This document shows positions 31,856 through 41,075 of a stretch of 64,000 nt of DNA, in pieces. The notes beneath the pieces are model-generated. The model was not told the origin of the DNA, ran no database searches, and worked only from the letters and a program-made list of their open reading frames with translations. Position 1 is the stretch's first letter, and each line of letters opens with the position of its first letter. This stretch comes from Mesobacillus subterraneus (GTDB lineage: Bacteria; Bacillota; Bacilli; Bacillales; Cytobacillaceae), in assembly GCF_003937825.1 (NCBI RefSeq), contig NZ_RSFW01000002.1, positions 62,001-126,000 of the forward strand. Direction: 5' to 3'. Position numbers and translations under genes: made by a program.

Positions 31856-33622
31856 ATGTTATCTGTATTATCGAAGTTAAGCTGGTTTTTTAAAGAAAAC
31901 TGGAAGAGATATAGTGTGGCGATTTCATTATTGATTTTTGCCGGGGTACTGGATGTACTTCCGCCAAAAATTGTTGGAATGGCCATTGATGCGATCCAGC
32001 AGGGATCGATCACCAGTACCGTGATTTTTCAATATGTAGGCAGCCTGGCGCTGATCACGGTAGTATCCTATGGAATCACCTATATATGGATGTACCAGCT
32101 GTTTGGCGGTGCGTTCCTGATTGAAAGAAAGCTCAGGACCCGATTCATGAAGCATTTGCTGAGAATGACTCCGACCTTTTTTGAGAAGAACCGGACGGGT
32201 GACCTGATGGCAAGGGCAACGAATGATTTGAAATCGATCTCGGTCACGGCCGGATTCGGAGTCCTGACTCTTGTGGATTCAAGTTTCTTCATGCTGACAA
32301 TCCTGTTGATGATGGGCATTTTCATCAGCTGGGAACTTACGCTCGTTTCGATCATTCCTCTGCCGATTATGGCACTCCTGATCAATATTTATGGCAAAAG
32401 GATTCATTCAAAATTCACGGCTGCTCAGGATGCCTTCGGCGAATTGAATGATCGTGTATTAGAATCGGTTTCGGGTGTAAGGGTCATCCGTGCCTACGTC
32501 CAGGAAAAAGAAGATGAAGCGAGATTCCATGAGCTGACGGAGGATGTCTACCGGAAGAACGTCGAGGTGGCAAAAATCGACTCTTTGTTTGACCCAACGA
32601 TTAAAATCCTTGTAGGTCTAAGCTATTTGATTGGATTGGGGTATGGTTCTTTTCTTGTGTTCCAGCAAAAGCTGACACTGGGGGAATTGGTCAGCTTCAA
32701 CGTGTATCTCGGGATGCTGATCTGGCCGATGTTCGCAATCGGTGAACTGATCAATGTAATGCAGCGCGGAAATGCTTCCCTGGACCGGCTGAATGAGACC
32801 TTATCCTACAAAGAGGACGTGGCGGAACCGGAAAAGCCAGTGGAAGGCAATAAGCCAGAACATATCGAAATGTCTGAACTGACTTTCCAATATCCTTCCT
32901 CCAATGTCACCAATCTGGAGAATATCAAGCTGCATTTAAACCGCGGCGAAACTCTCGGAATTGTTGGCAAGACGGGGAGCGGAAAGACGACCCTTGTCAG
33001 GCAGCTGCTCAGGGAATATCCGGAAGGCAGCGGGAACCTGCTCGTTTCAGGAGTTCCAATCCAGAAGCACAGCCTGAACGAGACAAGGAATTGGATGGGG
33101 TATGTCCCGCAGGAAAATATCCTTTTCTCCCGCTCGGTGAGAGAGAATATCTTGTTCGGAAACCCGGTGGCGACTGAACAGGAACTGCAGGATACCATTG
33201 ACCTGGCGGCATTCCGCAAGGACCTTGAGATGCTTCCGGAAGGCCTTGAAACTCTTGTCGGAGAAAAAGGTGTAGCATTATCCGGAGGACAGAAACAGCG
33301 GATTTCAATTGCCCGGGCACTGATTAAGGATCCTGAAATCCTGATTCTCGATGACTCACTTTCGGCGGTCGATGCGAAAACGGAGAAAAAAATCATTGGA
33401 AATATCCGCAGGGAGCGGAAAGCGAAAACAACCATCATTACGACACACAGAATGTCTGCAGTTGAACATGCTGACCATATCGTTGTCCTTGAAAGCGGCA
33501 GAATCATTGAGGAAGGAACACATGAACAATTAATGTCCCTTCAAGGCTGGTATTATGAGCAATACATCAAACAGCAGGCAGAAGCAGTCGAAGAGAGGTG
33601 CACTCCATATGAGTACAGGTAA
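31856..33622 (+). CDS. bmrC: Heterodimeric multidrug ABC exporter subunit BmrC (YheI)
   Basis: 588 residues: six-helix exporter domain (about 15-310) and ATPase domain. Walker A is GKTGSGKTT and the signature is LSGGQKQ. Walker B ends ILILDDSLSAVD, with Asp where the catalytic Glu is normal, which marks the degenerate-site partner of asymmetric exporters such as BmrCD. The H-loop histidine is present (TTHRMS). It pairs with the next gene, whose start lies inside its 3' end. Drugs that slow ribosomes are known inducers of the B. subtilis system. Confidence 0.92.
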   Translation: MLSVLSKLSWFFKENWKRYSVAISLLIFAGVLDVLPPKIVGMAIDAIQQGSITSTVIFQYVGSLALITVVSYGITYIWMYQLFGGAFLIERKLRTRFMKHLLRMTPTFFEKNRTGDLMARATNDLKSISVTAGFGVLTLVDSSFFMLTILLMMGIFISWELTLVSIIPLPIMALLINIYGKRIHSKFTAAQDAFGELNDRVLESVSGVRVIRAYVQEKEDEARFHELTEDVYRKNVEVAKIDSLFDPTIKILVGLSYLIGLGYGSFLVFQQKLTLGELVSFNVYLGMLIWPMFAIGELINVMQRGNASLDRLNETLSYKEDVAEPEKPVEGNKPEHIEMSELTFQYPSSNVTNLENIKLHLNRGETLGIVGKTGSGKTTLVRQLLREYPEGSGNLLVSGVPIQKHSLNETRNWMGYVPQENILFSRSVRENILFGNPVATEQELQDTIDLAAFRKDLEMLPEGLETLVGEKGVALSGGQKQRISIARALIKDPEILILDDSLSAVDAKTEKKIIGNIRRERKAKTTIITTHRMSAVEHADHIVVLESGRIIEEGTHEQLMSLQGWYYEQYIKQQAEAVEERCTPYEYR

Positions 33623-35606
33623 AAGACTGTTTCAGTATGCGTTAAATTTCAAGAGAATCATTGTATTTGCCCTCGCGATGCTTTCGGTCGCTGTTGCCGC
33701 CGACCTGGCTGGACCATTCATTGCGAAAAAGATGATTGATGACCATATACTGGGGATTGAATCGGTATGGTACAAGACAGATTCAGAAACAGGGACCGCT
33801 GAATTGAAAGGCAGCTATTATACGAAAGACCCCCAGTCAGCTGATGATGAGTCCATACGGATTTTACAGGCTGGCCGCGGGTTTGTGGTCACAGAAACTG
33901 ATATTGAGTTCGATGGGAAACGAAGCTATGAGGATGGCATTCTGACAATCAGCCAGGGAGCAAAGGCTGCCCAGTATGAAGCAGAGCTTTTATCGAGTGA
34001 CGAGCTGATGAACTTTTACAAGCTGGAATTACCAAGTATCATTGAGCTTTTAGCGTTTTATTTCGTTTTAATGATTGTAGCTTCGATCTTCCAGTATGGG
34101 CAGAGGTTCTATTTGCAAAAGTCTGCGAACAGAATCATCCAGAAGCTGCGGGAGGATGTTTTCCGCCAGATCCAGCGGCTGCCGATCCAGTACTTTGACA
34201 ATCTCCCGGCTGGAAAGGTAGTAGCGAGGATTACAAATGATACGGAAGCGATAAGGGAACTATATGTAACCGTGCTGTCGACTTTTTTCACGAGTTTTAT
34301 CTATATCACAGGCATCTATGTTGCTTTGTTCATCCTGAACGCGAAGCTTGCTGCGATTTGTTTATTGCTGCTGCCAATCCTGTATGTGTGGGCAAAGCTT
34401 TACCGCAAATATGCTTCGAAATACAATCATGTCATCCGTTCGAGAGTCAGCGATATCAATGGGATGATCAATGAATCGATCCAGGGGATGAGCATCATCC
34501 AGGCATTCAGCCGGGAAAAGGAAACTCATCAGGACTTTGAGAAGCTAAACAGGGAGCATTTTACGTATCAGAATAAATTGCTCAGCCTTAACTCATCAAC
34601 ATCCCATAACCTTGTGCAAGTGCTTCGGAATATTGTATTCGTGGCGTTCATCTGGTATTTCGGCGGGGAAGCCCTTCAGCCTTCAGCTGCGATTTCCCTC
34701 GGGATGCTTTATGCGTTTGTCGATTATATCAACCGCCTTTTCAACCCTGTACAGGGAATCGTCAACCAGCTGGCGAATCTTGAGCAGGCCCTCGTCGCAG
34801 GCGAACGGGTATTCCAGCTGATGGATGAGGAAGGAATTGACGTCAGTGCTGAAGAGGTTCCTCGCTATAAAGGGAATGTCGTCTTCGACCACGTTTCCTT
34901 CGGTTATAAGGACGGAGAGTATGTCTTAAAGGACCTTTGTTTTGAAGCAAAACAAGGAGAGACTGTGGCGCTTGTTGGCCATACCGGATCGGGGAAAAGC
35001 TCAATCATGAATCTGCTGTTCAGATTTTATGACCCGCAGGAAGGAAAAATCCTTATCGATGGAATGGACATTACCGGGATGCCAAGGCAGACCTTGCGCA
35101 GACATATGGGAATCGTTCTTCAGGATCCGTTCCTGTTCACGGGAACAATCGCTTCGAACGTCAGCCTGGAACACCCTGATATCTCCAGGGAAACAATTGA
35201 ACAGGCACTTTCAAGCGTCGGAGCTGACAGGGTATTGAAGCATCTTGAAAAAGGCTATGATGAACCGGTGATTGAAAAGGGCAGCACGCTGTCAAGCGGA
35301 CAGCGTCAGCTGATCTCTTTTGCAAGAGCGCTTGCCTTCAATCCAGCTATCCTGATTCTTGATGAAGCCACTTCTAGCATTGATACAGAGACGGAAACCA
35401 TCATCCAGGAAGCAATGGACGTCCTGAAAGAAGGCAGAACAACGTTCATCATCGCCCACAGATTATCGACCATCCGGAATGCGGACCAAATCCTTGCCCT
35501 TGACCGAGGACGGATCGTGGAAAAAGGCAGTCACGATGAATTGATGGAACAGAAAGGAAAGTACTATCAAATGTATCAGCTCCAGCTGGGCAAAAAAGAT
35601 GGTTAA
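33609..35606 (+). CDS. bmrD: Heterodimeric multidrug ABC exporter subunit BmrD (YheH)
   Basis: 665 residues. It carries an extended extracytoplasmic insertion after helix 1 (residues about 50-135, acidic), characteristic of YheH/BmrD, then the exporter domain and ATPase. Walker A GHTGSGKSS and Walker B ILILDEATSSID with the catalytic Glu are intact. The signature reads LSSGQRQ instead of LSGGQ. With BmrC this gives one consensus and one degenerate ATP site: the degenerate site combines BmrC Walker B Asp with BmrD LSSGQ. ATG at 33609 overlaps the bmrC end by 14 bases. A hairpin follows. Confidence 0.92.
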   Translation: MSTGKRLFQYALNFKRIIVFALAMLSVAVAADLAGPFIAKKMIDDHILGIESVWYKTDSETGTAELKGSYYTKDPQSADDESIRILQAGRGFVVTETDIEFDGKRSYEDGILTISQGAKAAQYEAELLSSDELMNFYKLELPSIIELLAFYFVLMIVASIFQYGQRFYLQKSANRIIQKLREDVFRQIQRLPIQYFDNLPAGKVVARITNDTEAIRELYVTVLSTFFTSFIYITGIYVALFILNAKLAAICLLLLPILYVWAKLYRKYASKYNHVIRSRVSDINGMINESIQGMSIIQAFSREKETHQDFEKLNREHFTYQNKLLSLNSSTSHNLVQVLRNIVFVAFIWYFGGEALQPSAAISLGMLYAFVDYINRLFNPVQGIVNQLANLEQALVAGERVFQLMDEEGIDVSAEEVPRYKGNVVFDHVSFGYKDGEYVLKDLCFEAKQGETVALVGHTGSGKSSIMNLLFRFYDPQEGKILIDGMDITGMPRQTLRRHMGIVLQDPFLFTGTIASNVSLEHPDISRETIEQALSSVGADRVLKHLEKGYDEPVIEKGSTLSSGQRQLISFARALAFNPAILILDEATSSIDTETETIIQEAMDVLKEGRTTFIIAHRLSTIRNADQILALDRGRIVEKGSHDELMEQKGKYYQMYQLQLGKKDG

Positions 35607-35612
35607 GGAAAG

Positions 35613-35642
35613 GCCGCGCCATTTGTATTGGTGCGGCTTTTT
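35613..35642 (+). terminator. bmr operon terminator
   Basis: GCCGCGCC/GGTGCGGC stem followed by TTTTTC. Confidence 0.8.
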
Positions 35643-35817
35643 CATTAGGTGCTGGTGGGGATTACCGATATACGGCAAAAAATGCTTTAAGAGATGGGTT
35701 GTGATATAAATCGCCATGAGGTATTAGTTTGTCACAGAATGTTGCGAAACCCACCGTCTGCCTCCTGATAGACTATGGTAATTTAAAATTACGAACAAAA
35801 ATCAGGAGGTTTTGAGG

Positions 35818-35901
35818 ATGGCGGAGTTAACGGTAACTTTAAGCATCGCGAGCATCATGATCCTGGGCTATTATATTGGTTATGCCATTTATAAGGCATA
35901 A
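35818..35901 (+). CDS. 27-residue single-helix membrane peptide
   Basis: ATG with AGGAGG ten bases upstream encodes MAELTVTLSIASIMILGYYI then GYAIYKA. It is one hydrophobic helix and is followed 25 bases later by a strong terminator, which supports a real single-gene unit. No family recognised. Confidence 0.65.
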   Translation: MAELTVTLSIASIMILGYYIGYAIYKA

Positions 35902-35925
35902 ATTGGAATGAAAACAGACATAATG

Positions 35926-35963
35926 AAAAGCGGAAGCAGGATCCAAACTGCTTCCGCTTTTTT
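35926..35963 (+). terminator. Terminator after the 27-residue peptide gene
   Basis: AAAAGCGGAAGCAG and CTGCTTCCGCTTTT form a 14-bp stem with a T-run. Confidence 0.9.
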
Positions 35964-36081
35964 GATTGTAAGCACCCATATATGCACATTCCTGTAAATT
36001 CTCATGAAAAAGCGATATCCTAAAGGCGATAATGTTTGAAATGTTTTGACAAGTAAATAATTAGATTGAGGAGGGATTGTT

Positions 36082-37461
36082 TTGTCAGATTATCGGATTG
36101 AAAGAGATACCATTGGAGAAATCAAAGTTCCTTCAGATAAGTATTGGGGAGCGCAGACTCAGAGGAGCAAAGAGAACTTCAAGATTGGCGATGAGAGAAT
36201 GCCATTAGAAGTGATCTATGCTTTTGCCGAAGTGAAGAAGGCGGCAGCAACCGTGAACGCTGCCTCTGGCAAGCTGCCAGAAGCAAAGGAGAAGGCGATT
36301 GAGGCAGCCTGCAATGAAATCCTTGAAGGGCGATTTGATGGCCATTTCCCGCTGGTGGTCTGGCAGACAGGCAGCGGTACTCAATCGAATATGAATGTAA
36401 ATGAAGTAGTAGCAAGAAGAGCGAATGAACTGCTCGCAGAACAAGGCTCGGAAGAAAAGGTGCACCCGAATGACGATGTGAATATGTCACAGAGTTCAAA
36501 CGATACCTTCCCGACCGCGATGCATATTGCTGCAGTAAAAAAAGTGACAAGTGAATTATTGCCTGCACTTGGACTTTTTAAAGGGACTTTAAAGAAAAAG
36601 GAACAGGAATTCCAGGACATCATCAAGATTGGCCGCACGCACCTGCAGGATGCGACACCGCTCACATTGGGCCAGGAAATCAGCGGCTGGAGGGCGATGC
36701 TGGATAAGGATGAACAAATGATCAAGGATGGTCTTAAATACGTCCAGGACTTAGCGATCGGCGGAACAGCTGTTGGGACGGGCATAAATGCTTCAAAGGA
36801 TTTTGGCGTCAAGATGGCAAAGCAGATCGCTGAACAAACAGGTGATACATTTCATTCTGCACCGAACAAATTCCAGGCATTGACGTCCCATGATGAAATC
36901 GTATTCCTCCATGGCGCGCTGAAAGCATTGGCTGCAGATTTAATGAAGATTGCCAATGACGTCCGCTGGCTGGCAAGCGGTCCAAGGAGCGGGATCGGGG
37001 AATTGGCGATTCCGGCAAATGAGCCAGGCAGTTCGATTATGCCGGGTAAAGTGAATCCTACCCAAAGTGAGGCATTGACCATGGTAGCCAGCCAGGTTTT
37101 CGGCAATGATGCGACAATTGGATTTGCCGCAAGCCAGGGCAATTTCGAATTGAATGTCTTCAAGCCTGTCATCATCTACAACTTTTTGCAAAGCGCAAGG
37201 CTCCTGGCTGACGGAATGAGATCCTTCAACGATAACTGCGCAGTTGGAATCGAAGCCAATCTTGACATCATCGCCGGCCATGTAGAGAGATCATTAATGC
37301 TTGTCACGGCTTTGAACCCGCATATCGGCTATGAAAAAGCAGCGAAAATTGCCAAACTCGCTTTCGAAGAAAACTCGACCCTTAAAGAAGCAGCCATCAA
37401 GACAGGCTATCTGACATCTGAGCAGTATGATGAATGGGTAAAACCCGAGAAAATGATATAA
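36082..37461 (+). CDS. fumC: Class II fumarate hydratase
   Basis: 459-residue fumarase C of the TCA cycle, converting fumarate to malate as an iron-free homotetramer. The superfamily signature [11 protein letters not shown] (about residue 317) is intact. Active-site segments [21 protein letters not shown] and [10 protein letters not shown] occur in the usual order. The TTG start follows GAGGAGGGA at good spacing. Single gene, closed by a G/C-rich terminator. Confidence 0.95.
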   Translation: MSDYRIERDTIGEIKVPSDKYWGAQTQRSKENFKIGDERMPLEVIYAFAEVKKAAATVNAASGKLPEAKEKAIEAACNEILEGRFDGHFPLVVWQTGSGTQSNMNVNEVVARRANELLAEQGSEEKVHPNDDVNMSQSSNDTFPTAMHIAAVKKVTSELLPALGLFKGTLKKKEQEFQDIIKIGRTHLQDATPLTLGQEISGWRAMLDKDEQMIKDGLKYVQDLAIGGTAVGTGINASKDFGVKMAKQIAEQTGDTFHSAPNKFQALTSHDEIVFLHGALKALAADLMKIANDVRWLASGPRSGIGELAIPANEPGSSIMPGKVNPTQSEALTMVASQVFGNDATIGFAASQGNFELNVFKPVIIYNFLQSARLLADGMRSFNDNCAVGIEANLDIIAGHVERSLMLVTALNPHIGYEKAAKIAKLAFEENSTLKEAAIKTGYLTSEQYDEWVKPEKMI

Positions 37462-37483
37462 CGATTGTTCCATTAAAATTGAA

Positions 37484-37512
37484 AGGCCCCCTTTTTTTTA
37501 AAAAGGGGGCCT
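37484..37512. terminator. Bidirectional terminator between fumC and the spore-protein gene
   Basis: AGGCCCCCTTTTT and AAAAAGGGGGCCT form a long stem between convergent genes. Confidence 0.88.
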
Positions 37513-37546
37513 AAGCCATTCTATATGATTGTTTTGTTTCTACAAA

Positions 37547-37750
37547 TTAGCGTTGGAAACCGCCAAGTTGTTGTTCAGCCATTTGAACAAGGCGCTTAGT
37601 GATTTCTCCACCAACTGAACCGTTAGCACGAGAAGTAGTTTCGCCGCCAAGTTGTACACCAAATTCTGAAGCGATTTCGTACTTCATTTGATCAAGAGCT
37701 TGTTGAACACCAGGAACTAATAATTGATTAGAGTTGTTGCTACTAGCCAT
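37547..37750 (-). CDS. Alpha/beta-type small acid-soluble spore protein
   Basis: 67-residue SASP that coats and protects spore DNA. It contains the germination-protease cleavage region YEIASEFGV and the conserved [19 protein letters not shown]-terminal block. The ATG follows AAAGGAGGAA. A sigma-G-type promoter is found about 230 bases upstream, leaving an unusually long leader with tRNA-like folds. It should be expressed in the forespore late in sporulation. Confidence 0.95.
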   Translation of the reverse strand: MASSNNSNQLLVPGVQQALDQMKYEIASEFGVQLGGETTSRANGSVGGEITKRLVQMAEQQLGGFQR

Positions 37751-37787
37751 TAATATTTCCTCCTTTGTGTTTTTCACAGTTGTATTT

Positions 37788-37919
37788 TGGGTTAGTTTGG
37801 AATCGAACCAATCATGGCTGGTACCATGCCGCCTGGCTGAACCCGTGTTGAGGATAATTGGCTGGGCTAGCCGGAATTGCACCGGCGCGCGTTTAGCTGC
37901 CTTCTAAGGCTTAACCCAA
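37788..37919 (-). ncRNA. Tandem tRNA-like folds in the spore-protein leader
   Basis: Minus strand. Domain 1 (37918-37863): arms TGGGTTA/TAGCCCA pair over 7 bp, and a T-arm-like hairpin GCCGG-TGCAATT-CCGGC abuts the 3' arm as in tRNA. Domain 2 (37844-37788): GGGTT/AACCC, a 5-bp hairpin CATGG/CCATG and a T-arm-like hairpin TTGG-TTCGATT-CCAA. D-arms are missing, so these are not normal tRNAs. TTGGGTTA of domain 1 can also pair perfectly with TAACCCAA of domain 2, offering an alternative fold. Confidence 0.6.
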
Positions 37920-37977
37920 TGTTCTTTGCTGCTTGTTTTGTTCGCTGTGGTTTGTTTGTTGCTGTTTTATTAATAAC

Positions 37978-38006
37978 TAGTATGTTTTGTTTGAGAAAGT
38001 TTATGC
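37978..38006 (-). promoter_or_regulatory. Sigma-G-type forespore promoter
   Basis: On the minus strand GCATA (-35) and CATACTA (-10) are separated by 17 bases, matching the sigma-F/G consensus (GHATR, CATWHTA). It predicts transcript start near 37970. Confidence 0.72.
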
Positions 38007-38117
38007 GCTGAGCAACAGAGGTAATTAATACCAGAAGAAACATCCTACATAACCGTTTTTATTCAACACAAACTATTCTTAGCAAATGCGCATACAAAGC
38101 GGAAAGGACTGATAAAT

Positions 38118-38360
38118 ATGGGGATGTGTCCACTATGCAATGGATTCAGGGCAATCAAACCAACCTGTCCAAAGTGCAGCGGAGGAATGGAGAACAGCGG
38201 AAGAGAAGCCGATTATTACGATGATTACAGCCCCTATATGCCGATCGATCAGATGAAACTCGAAGATGGTTATCCTGAAGATTATAAAGAGGGAGAATGC
38301 CCGCATCTTTTCAAATGTCCTGATTGCGGGACAAGCCAGGTGTACTTAATTAAAGAATGA
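38118..38360 (+). CDS. Small double zinc-ribbon protein of unknown function
   Basis: 80 residues. Cysteine pairs CPLC and CPKC near the N terminus form one zinc ribbon; a later CPHLFKCPDC forms another. A central acidic Tyr/Asp-rich stretch (ADYYDDYSPYMPIDQMKLED) links them. I do not recognise a named family; Bacillaceae carry similar small proteins. GGAAAGGAC precedes the ATG. Followed by a strong hairpin shared with msmX. Confidence 0.75.
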   Translation: MGMCPLCNGFRAIKPTCPKCSGGMENSGREADYYDDYSPYMPIDQMKLEDGYPEDYKEGECPHLFKCPDCGTSQVYLIKE

Positions 38361-38369
38361 CGCAAAAAA

Positions 38370-38400
38370 AAACAACCGCGATTCGTTCGCGGTTGTTTTA
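38370..38400. terminator. Bidirectional terminator
   Basis: AAACAACCGCGA and TCGCGGTTGTTT form a 12-bp stem between convergent genes, with A/T runs on both sides. Confidence 0.9.
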
Positions 38401-38411
38401 GCTATTCTGGA

Positions 38412-39512
38412 TTAAGGACGGATTCTTACTTCTGTTTCAGCATCGAAGAAGTGTACCTTGTTCATATCGAATGCAAGCTCGATTACCTGGCCTGGAGTGA
38501 CGTCTGTGCGTGAATCTACACGTGCCACAAAATCCTGGCCTTCGAATTGGGAATAAATCATTGTCTCTGCACCAGTTAATTCTGATACTTCAACAGTAGC
38601 TTTTACAGTGGATCCCTGAGAAGCATCGATGAATACTGGCTCATCGTGAAGGTCTTCAGGCCTTACTCCTAGGATGATGTCTTTTCCTACATAGCCCTGG
38701 GCACGAAGAACTTTCATTTTCCCTTCCGGAATAGCGATGGAAGAGTTGTTAACCGTGAATTTGCCTTCTTCAAGCTTACCATTAAAGAAGTTCATGGATG
38801 GAGATCCGATGAATCCGCCAACAAATACGTTTTCTGGATTTTCGTATACATCCTTAGGTGCTCCAACCTGCTGGATGATGCCATCCTTCATGACGACAAG
38901 GCGAGTTGCCATTGTCATCGCTTCTGTCTGGTCGTGTGTTACGTAAATCGTCGTTGTGTTCAGACGGCGGTGAAGCTTGGCGATTTCAGCACGCATCTGT
39001 ACACGAAGCTTGGCATCAAGGTTAGATAAAGGTTCGTCCATCAAGAATACCTTAGCGTCACGGACGATTGCGCGTCCCAAAGCAACACGCTGGCGCTGAC
39101 CGCCAGAAAGTGCTTTTGGCTTACGGTCAAGGTATGGTTCAAGACCAAGGATTTTTGCTGCTTCTTTTACGCGGCGGTCAATTTCATCTTTAGCGAACTT
39201 GCGCAGCTTCAATCCGAATGCCATGTTATCGTAAACAGTCATATGCGGATATAGTGCGTAGTTCTGGAAAACCATCGCGATGTCACGGTCCTTAGGAGGA
39301 ACGTCATTCACGCGCTTGCCATCAATGTAGAAATCACCTTTTGAAATTTCTTCAAGACCAGCAATCATACGAAGTGTTGTGGATTTACCGCAGCCAGAAG
39401 GACCTACGAATACGATGAACTCTTTATCCTGGATATGAAGGTTGAAATCTTCTACAGCAGTTACTTTATTGTCATAGATTTTATAAATATGATCTAATTT
39501 TAACTCGGCCAT
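38412..39512 (-). CDS. msmX: Shared sugar-ABC-transporter ATPase MsmX
   Basis: 366-residue ATPase that energises several oligosaccharide ABC importers (CUT1 type). Walker A GPSGCGKST, signature LSGGQRQ and Walker B VFLMDEPLSNLD are intact; the C-terminal part is the MalK-like regulatory TOBE domain. The protein reads very like B. subtilis MsmX/UgpC (about 365 residues). GGGAGGC precedes the ATG. No permease genes are adjacent, consistent with a multi-system ATPase. It lies beside a yxkF-type gene, as in B. subtilis. Confidence 0.94.
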   Translation of the reverse strand: MAELKLDHIYKIYDNKVTAVEDFNLHIQDKEFIVFVGPSGCGKSTTLRMIAGLEEISKGDFYIDGKRVNDVPPKDRDIAMVFQNYALYPHMTVYDNMAFGLKLRKFAKDEIDRRVKEAAKILGLEPYLDRKPKALSGGQRQRVALGRAIVRDAKVFLMDEPLSNLDAKLRVQMRAEIAKLHRRLNTTTIYVTHDQTEAMTMATRLVVMKDGIIQQVGAPKDVYENPENVFVGGFIGSPSMNFFNGKLEEGKFTVNNSSIAIPEGKMKVLRAQGYVGKDIILGVRPEDLHDEPVFIDASQGSTVKATVEVSELTGAETMIYSQFEGQDFVARVDSRTDVTPGQVIELAFDMNKVHFFDAETEVRIRP

Positions 39513-39650
39513 TTTTTAAAGCCTCCCTAATGTTTGTCTACACTTAACAGTCTAGCGAAAAGGGTGGCCATTAATCATCGGCAGCCTGCACAAAATTTAT
39601 GAAAGCCCTTTTATGCAGTTTGTTCAAAGTGACAGTTTGGTGAGCAGGAT

Positions 39651-40550
39651 TTATGGAAATTCTGCAAAAAGGCATGCCAGATAAACCATTACCGCTGTAT
39701 CAAAATCCTTTAAATTCACACCGGATTTTTCCATGAACTTATCCATTCTGTACTGAAGCGTGTTCCGGTGGACATACAGTTTTTTTGCAGCAAGGGACGC
39801 GTTCGAGTTGCTTTCAAGGAAAACCTTGATTGTTGCCATCAGCTCGTTGTCTTCTTCAAAGGCTTTCAAAATGGTTGACTTCATTATGACTTTCAAATGC
39901 TCTGGAAGACTGGAAGCTAAAATGGTTGGAAACGCCTTTTCAAAAGTCAAAATTTTCTCCCTGGTAGAAAGCTTCAAAGACTGCTCGAATAACTGTTTTT
40001 CTTTATGAAAGAATGCACGGATTTGAGGCGTGACTTCCTGGAACTTGCCTATGTAAAAATTGATTTTTATAAAAAAGTCACTTTCAAATGTTGCAGAGAT
40101 GGCCTCAAGTTCCTCTTCGTCTTCAGAAACCTCTTTCTTTTCTTCCACAATGATTCCATAAGAATTCGTTACCCATAAAATTGTATGGTCTGGAAAGAAT
40201 CCTTGGAAAGCCTCGTCCATTTCATCGGAAACGTTCTCTTTCGCGTTCAGCTGAAATTGGATGAAGCGCACTTCTTTATTAGTGGCATAAGGGGAGGAAC
40301 CCTCGTGGAACAAAAATTGTTTCCATATATGTGCCGGACCTGATAGTTCTCTGCTATCATTTTCATTTAAATGATGAAATAAGCTTTTCAAGAGATCAAG
40401 CTGACTTTCAGAAACATGCTCCTTAGGAATGCCGATCCACAAGCCCCCTTCGTCCTCCTCCTTGAACCATAGATAATCTGCTGAAGGCTTGTCCGGGAAT
40501 ATTTCATGCGTGACAGAATCAGGGAAATAGGCTAATATTTTATTAATCAT
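39651..40550 (-). CDS. yxkF: PucR/CdaR-type HTH regulator (YxkF-like)
   Basis: 299 residues. The C-terminal 60 residues form the PucR-type helix-turn-helix (LESNSNASLAAKKLYVHRNT, LQYRMDKF). The N-terminal part has no recognisable sensor domain. Synteny with msmX and length match B. subtilis YxkF, whose targets are not known to me. GAGGA lies eight bases before the ATG. It is transcribed in the same direction as msmX, 138 bases apart, so co-transcription is possible. Confidence 0.78.
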   Translation of the reverse strand: MINKILAYFPDSVTHEIFPDKPSADYLWFKEEDEGGLWIGIPKEHVSESQLDLLKSLFHHLNENDSRELSGPAHIWKQFLFHEGSSPYATNKEVRFIQFQLNAKENVSDEMDEAFQGFFPDHTILWVTNSYGIIVEEKKEVSEDEEELEAISATFESDFFIKINFYIGKFQEVTPQIRAFFHKEKQLFEQSLKLSTREKILTFEKAFPTILASSLPEHLKVIMKSTILKAFEEDNELMATIKVFLESNSNASLAAKKLYVHRNTLQYRMDKFMEKSGVNLKDFDTAVMVYLACLFAEFP

Positions 40551-40670
40551 ATAAGTATCCTCAGAATTAATTTGATAAAAGCTGACATTTCTTTTATTAT
40601 AACAGGTGTAGCTTTTAATTTGTAATTCATGCTAATGTGATTACTGGTAGAAAAAAGGAAATCATGCTGG

Positions 40671-40698
40671 TATAATAGATACAATACGGGGTACCGTA
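40671..40698 (+). promoter_or_regulatory. Extended -10 promoter with CsoR/CstR-type operator
   Basis: TGGTATAAT (-10 at 40671-40676) is followed by the palindrome TACGG-GGTA-CCGTA (40685-40698), whose G/C core resembles CsoR-family operators. A bound repressor would block initiation of its own gene. Confidence 0.65.
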
Positions 40699-40716
40699 AG
40701 AGAGAGGTGTAAGGAA

Positions 40717-40977
40717 ATGGAATACTCAGCTGAGATGAAAAACCGCTTAAAGCGTCTGGAAGGTCAGGTTCGCGGCGTCATCCGCATGATGGAAGAAGAA
40801 AATCACTGCAAGGATGTTGTCACACAATTGTCTGCAGTCCGCTCTGCAGTAGACCGTGCGATCGGTTTCATCGTCGCAAAAAATCTTGAATCTTGCATCA
40901 CGGAAGCCGCACAGGAAGGCATAGATGCAGACGAGGCTATCAAAGAAGCAGTAAACATGATCGTAAAAAGCAGATAA
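40717..40977 (+). CDS. CsoR-family repressor, CstR/YrkD-like persulfide sensor
   Basis: 86-residue all-helical CsoR/FrmR-family repressor (MKNRLKRLEGQVRGVIRMME). Cysteines are at 31 and 60, but the histidine that completes the copper site of CsoR is absent (KNLESCI), which points to the CstR/YrkD group that senses persulfides through a Cys-Cys link. GAGAGGTG precedes the ATG. A palindromic operator overlaps its promoter. No sulfur-oxidation gene follows: the gene stands alone with a terminator, so its targets other than itself lie elsewhere. Confidence 0.82.
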   Translation: MEYSAEMKNRLKRLEGQVRGVIRMMEEENHCKDVVTQLSAVRSAVDRAIGFIVAKNLESCITEAAQEGIDADEAIKEAVNMIVKSR

Positions 40978-41016
40978 GACACCAGCATCCATTATGGATG
41001 TGGTGTCTTTTTTTTG
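40978..41016 (+). terminator. Terminator after the CsoR-family gene
   Basis: GACACCA-CATCC and GGATG-TGGTGTC stem followed by T8. Confidence 0.9.
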
Positions 41017-41075
41017 TTAAGGAAATTATAGAATTATTGAGTTGTGGATAACTCCAAGAATTTTTCTTAATCCAG

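Noticed and set aside
32806-33507. 233-codon antisense frame in bmrC
   Set aside because: Shadow of the ATPase domain; Ser/Arg-rich translation typical of reversed coding sequence.
37788-37919. Ordinary tRNA genes
   Set aside because: D-arms are missing, no standard anticodon arm is placed correctly and no CCA-type 3' end exists; treated as tRNA-like only.
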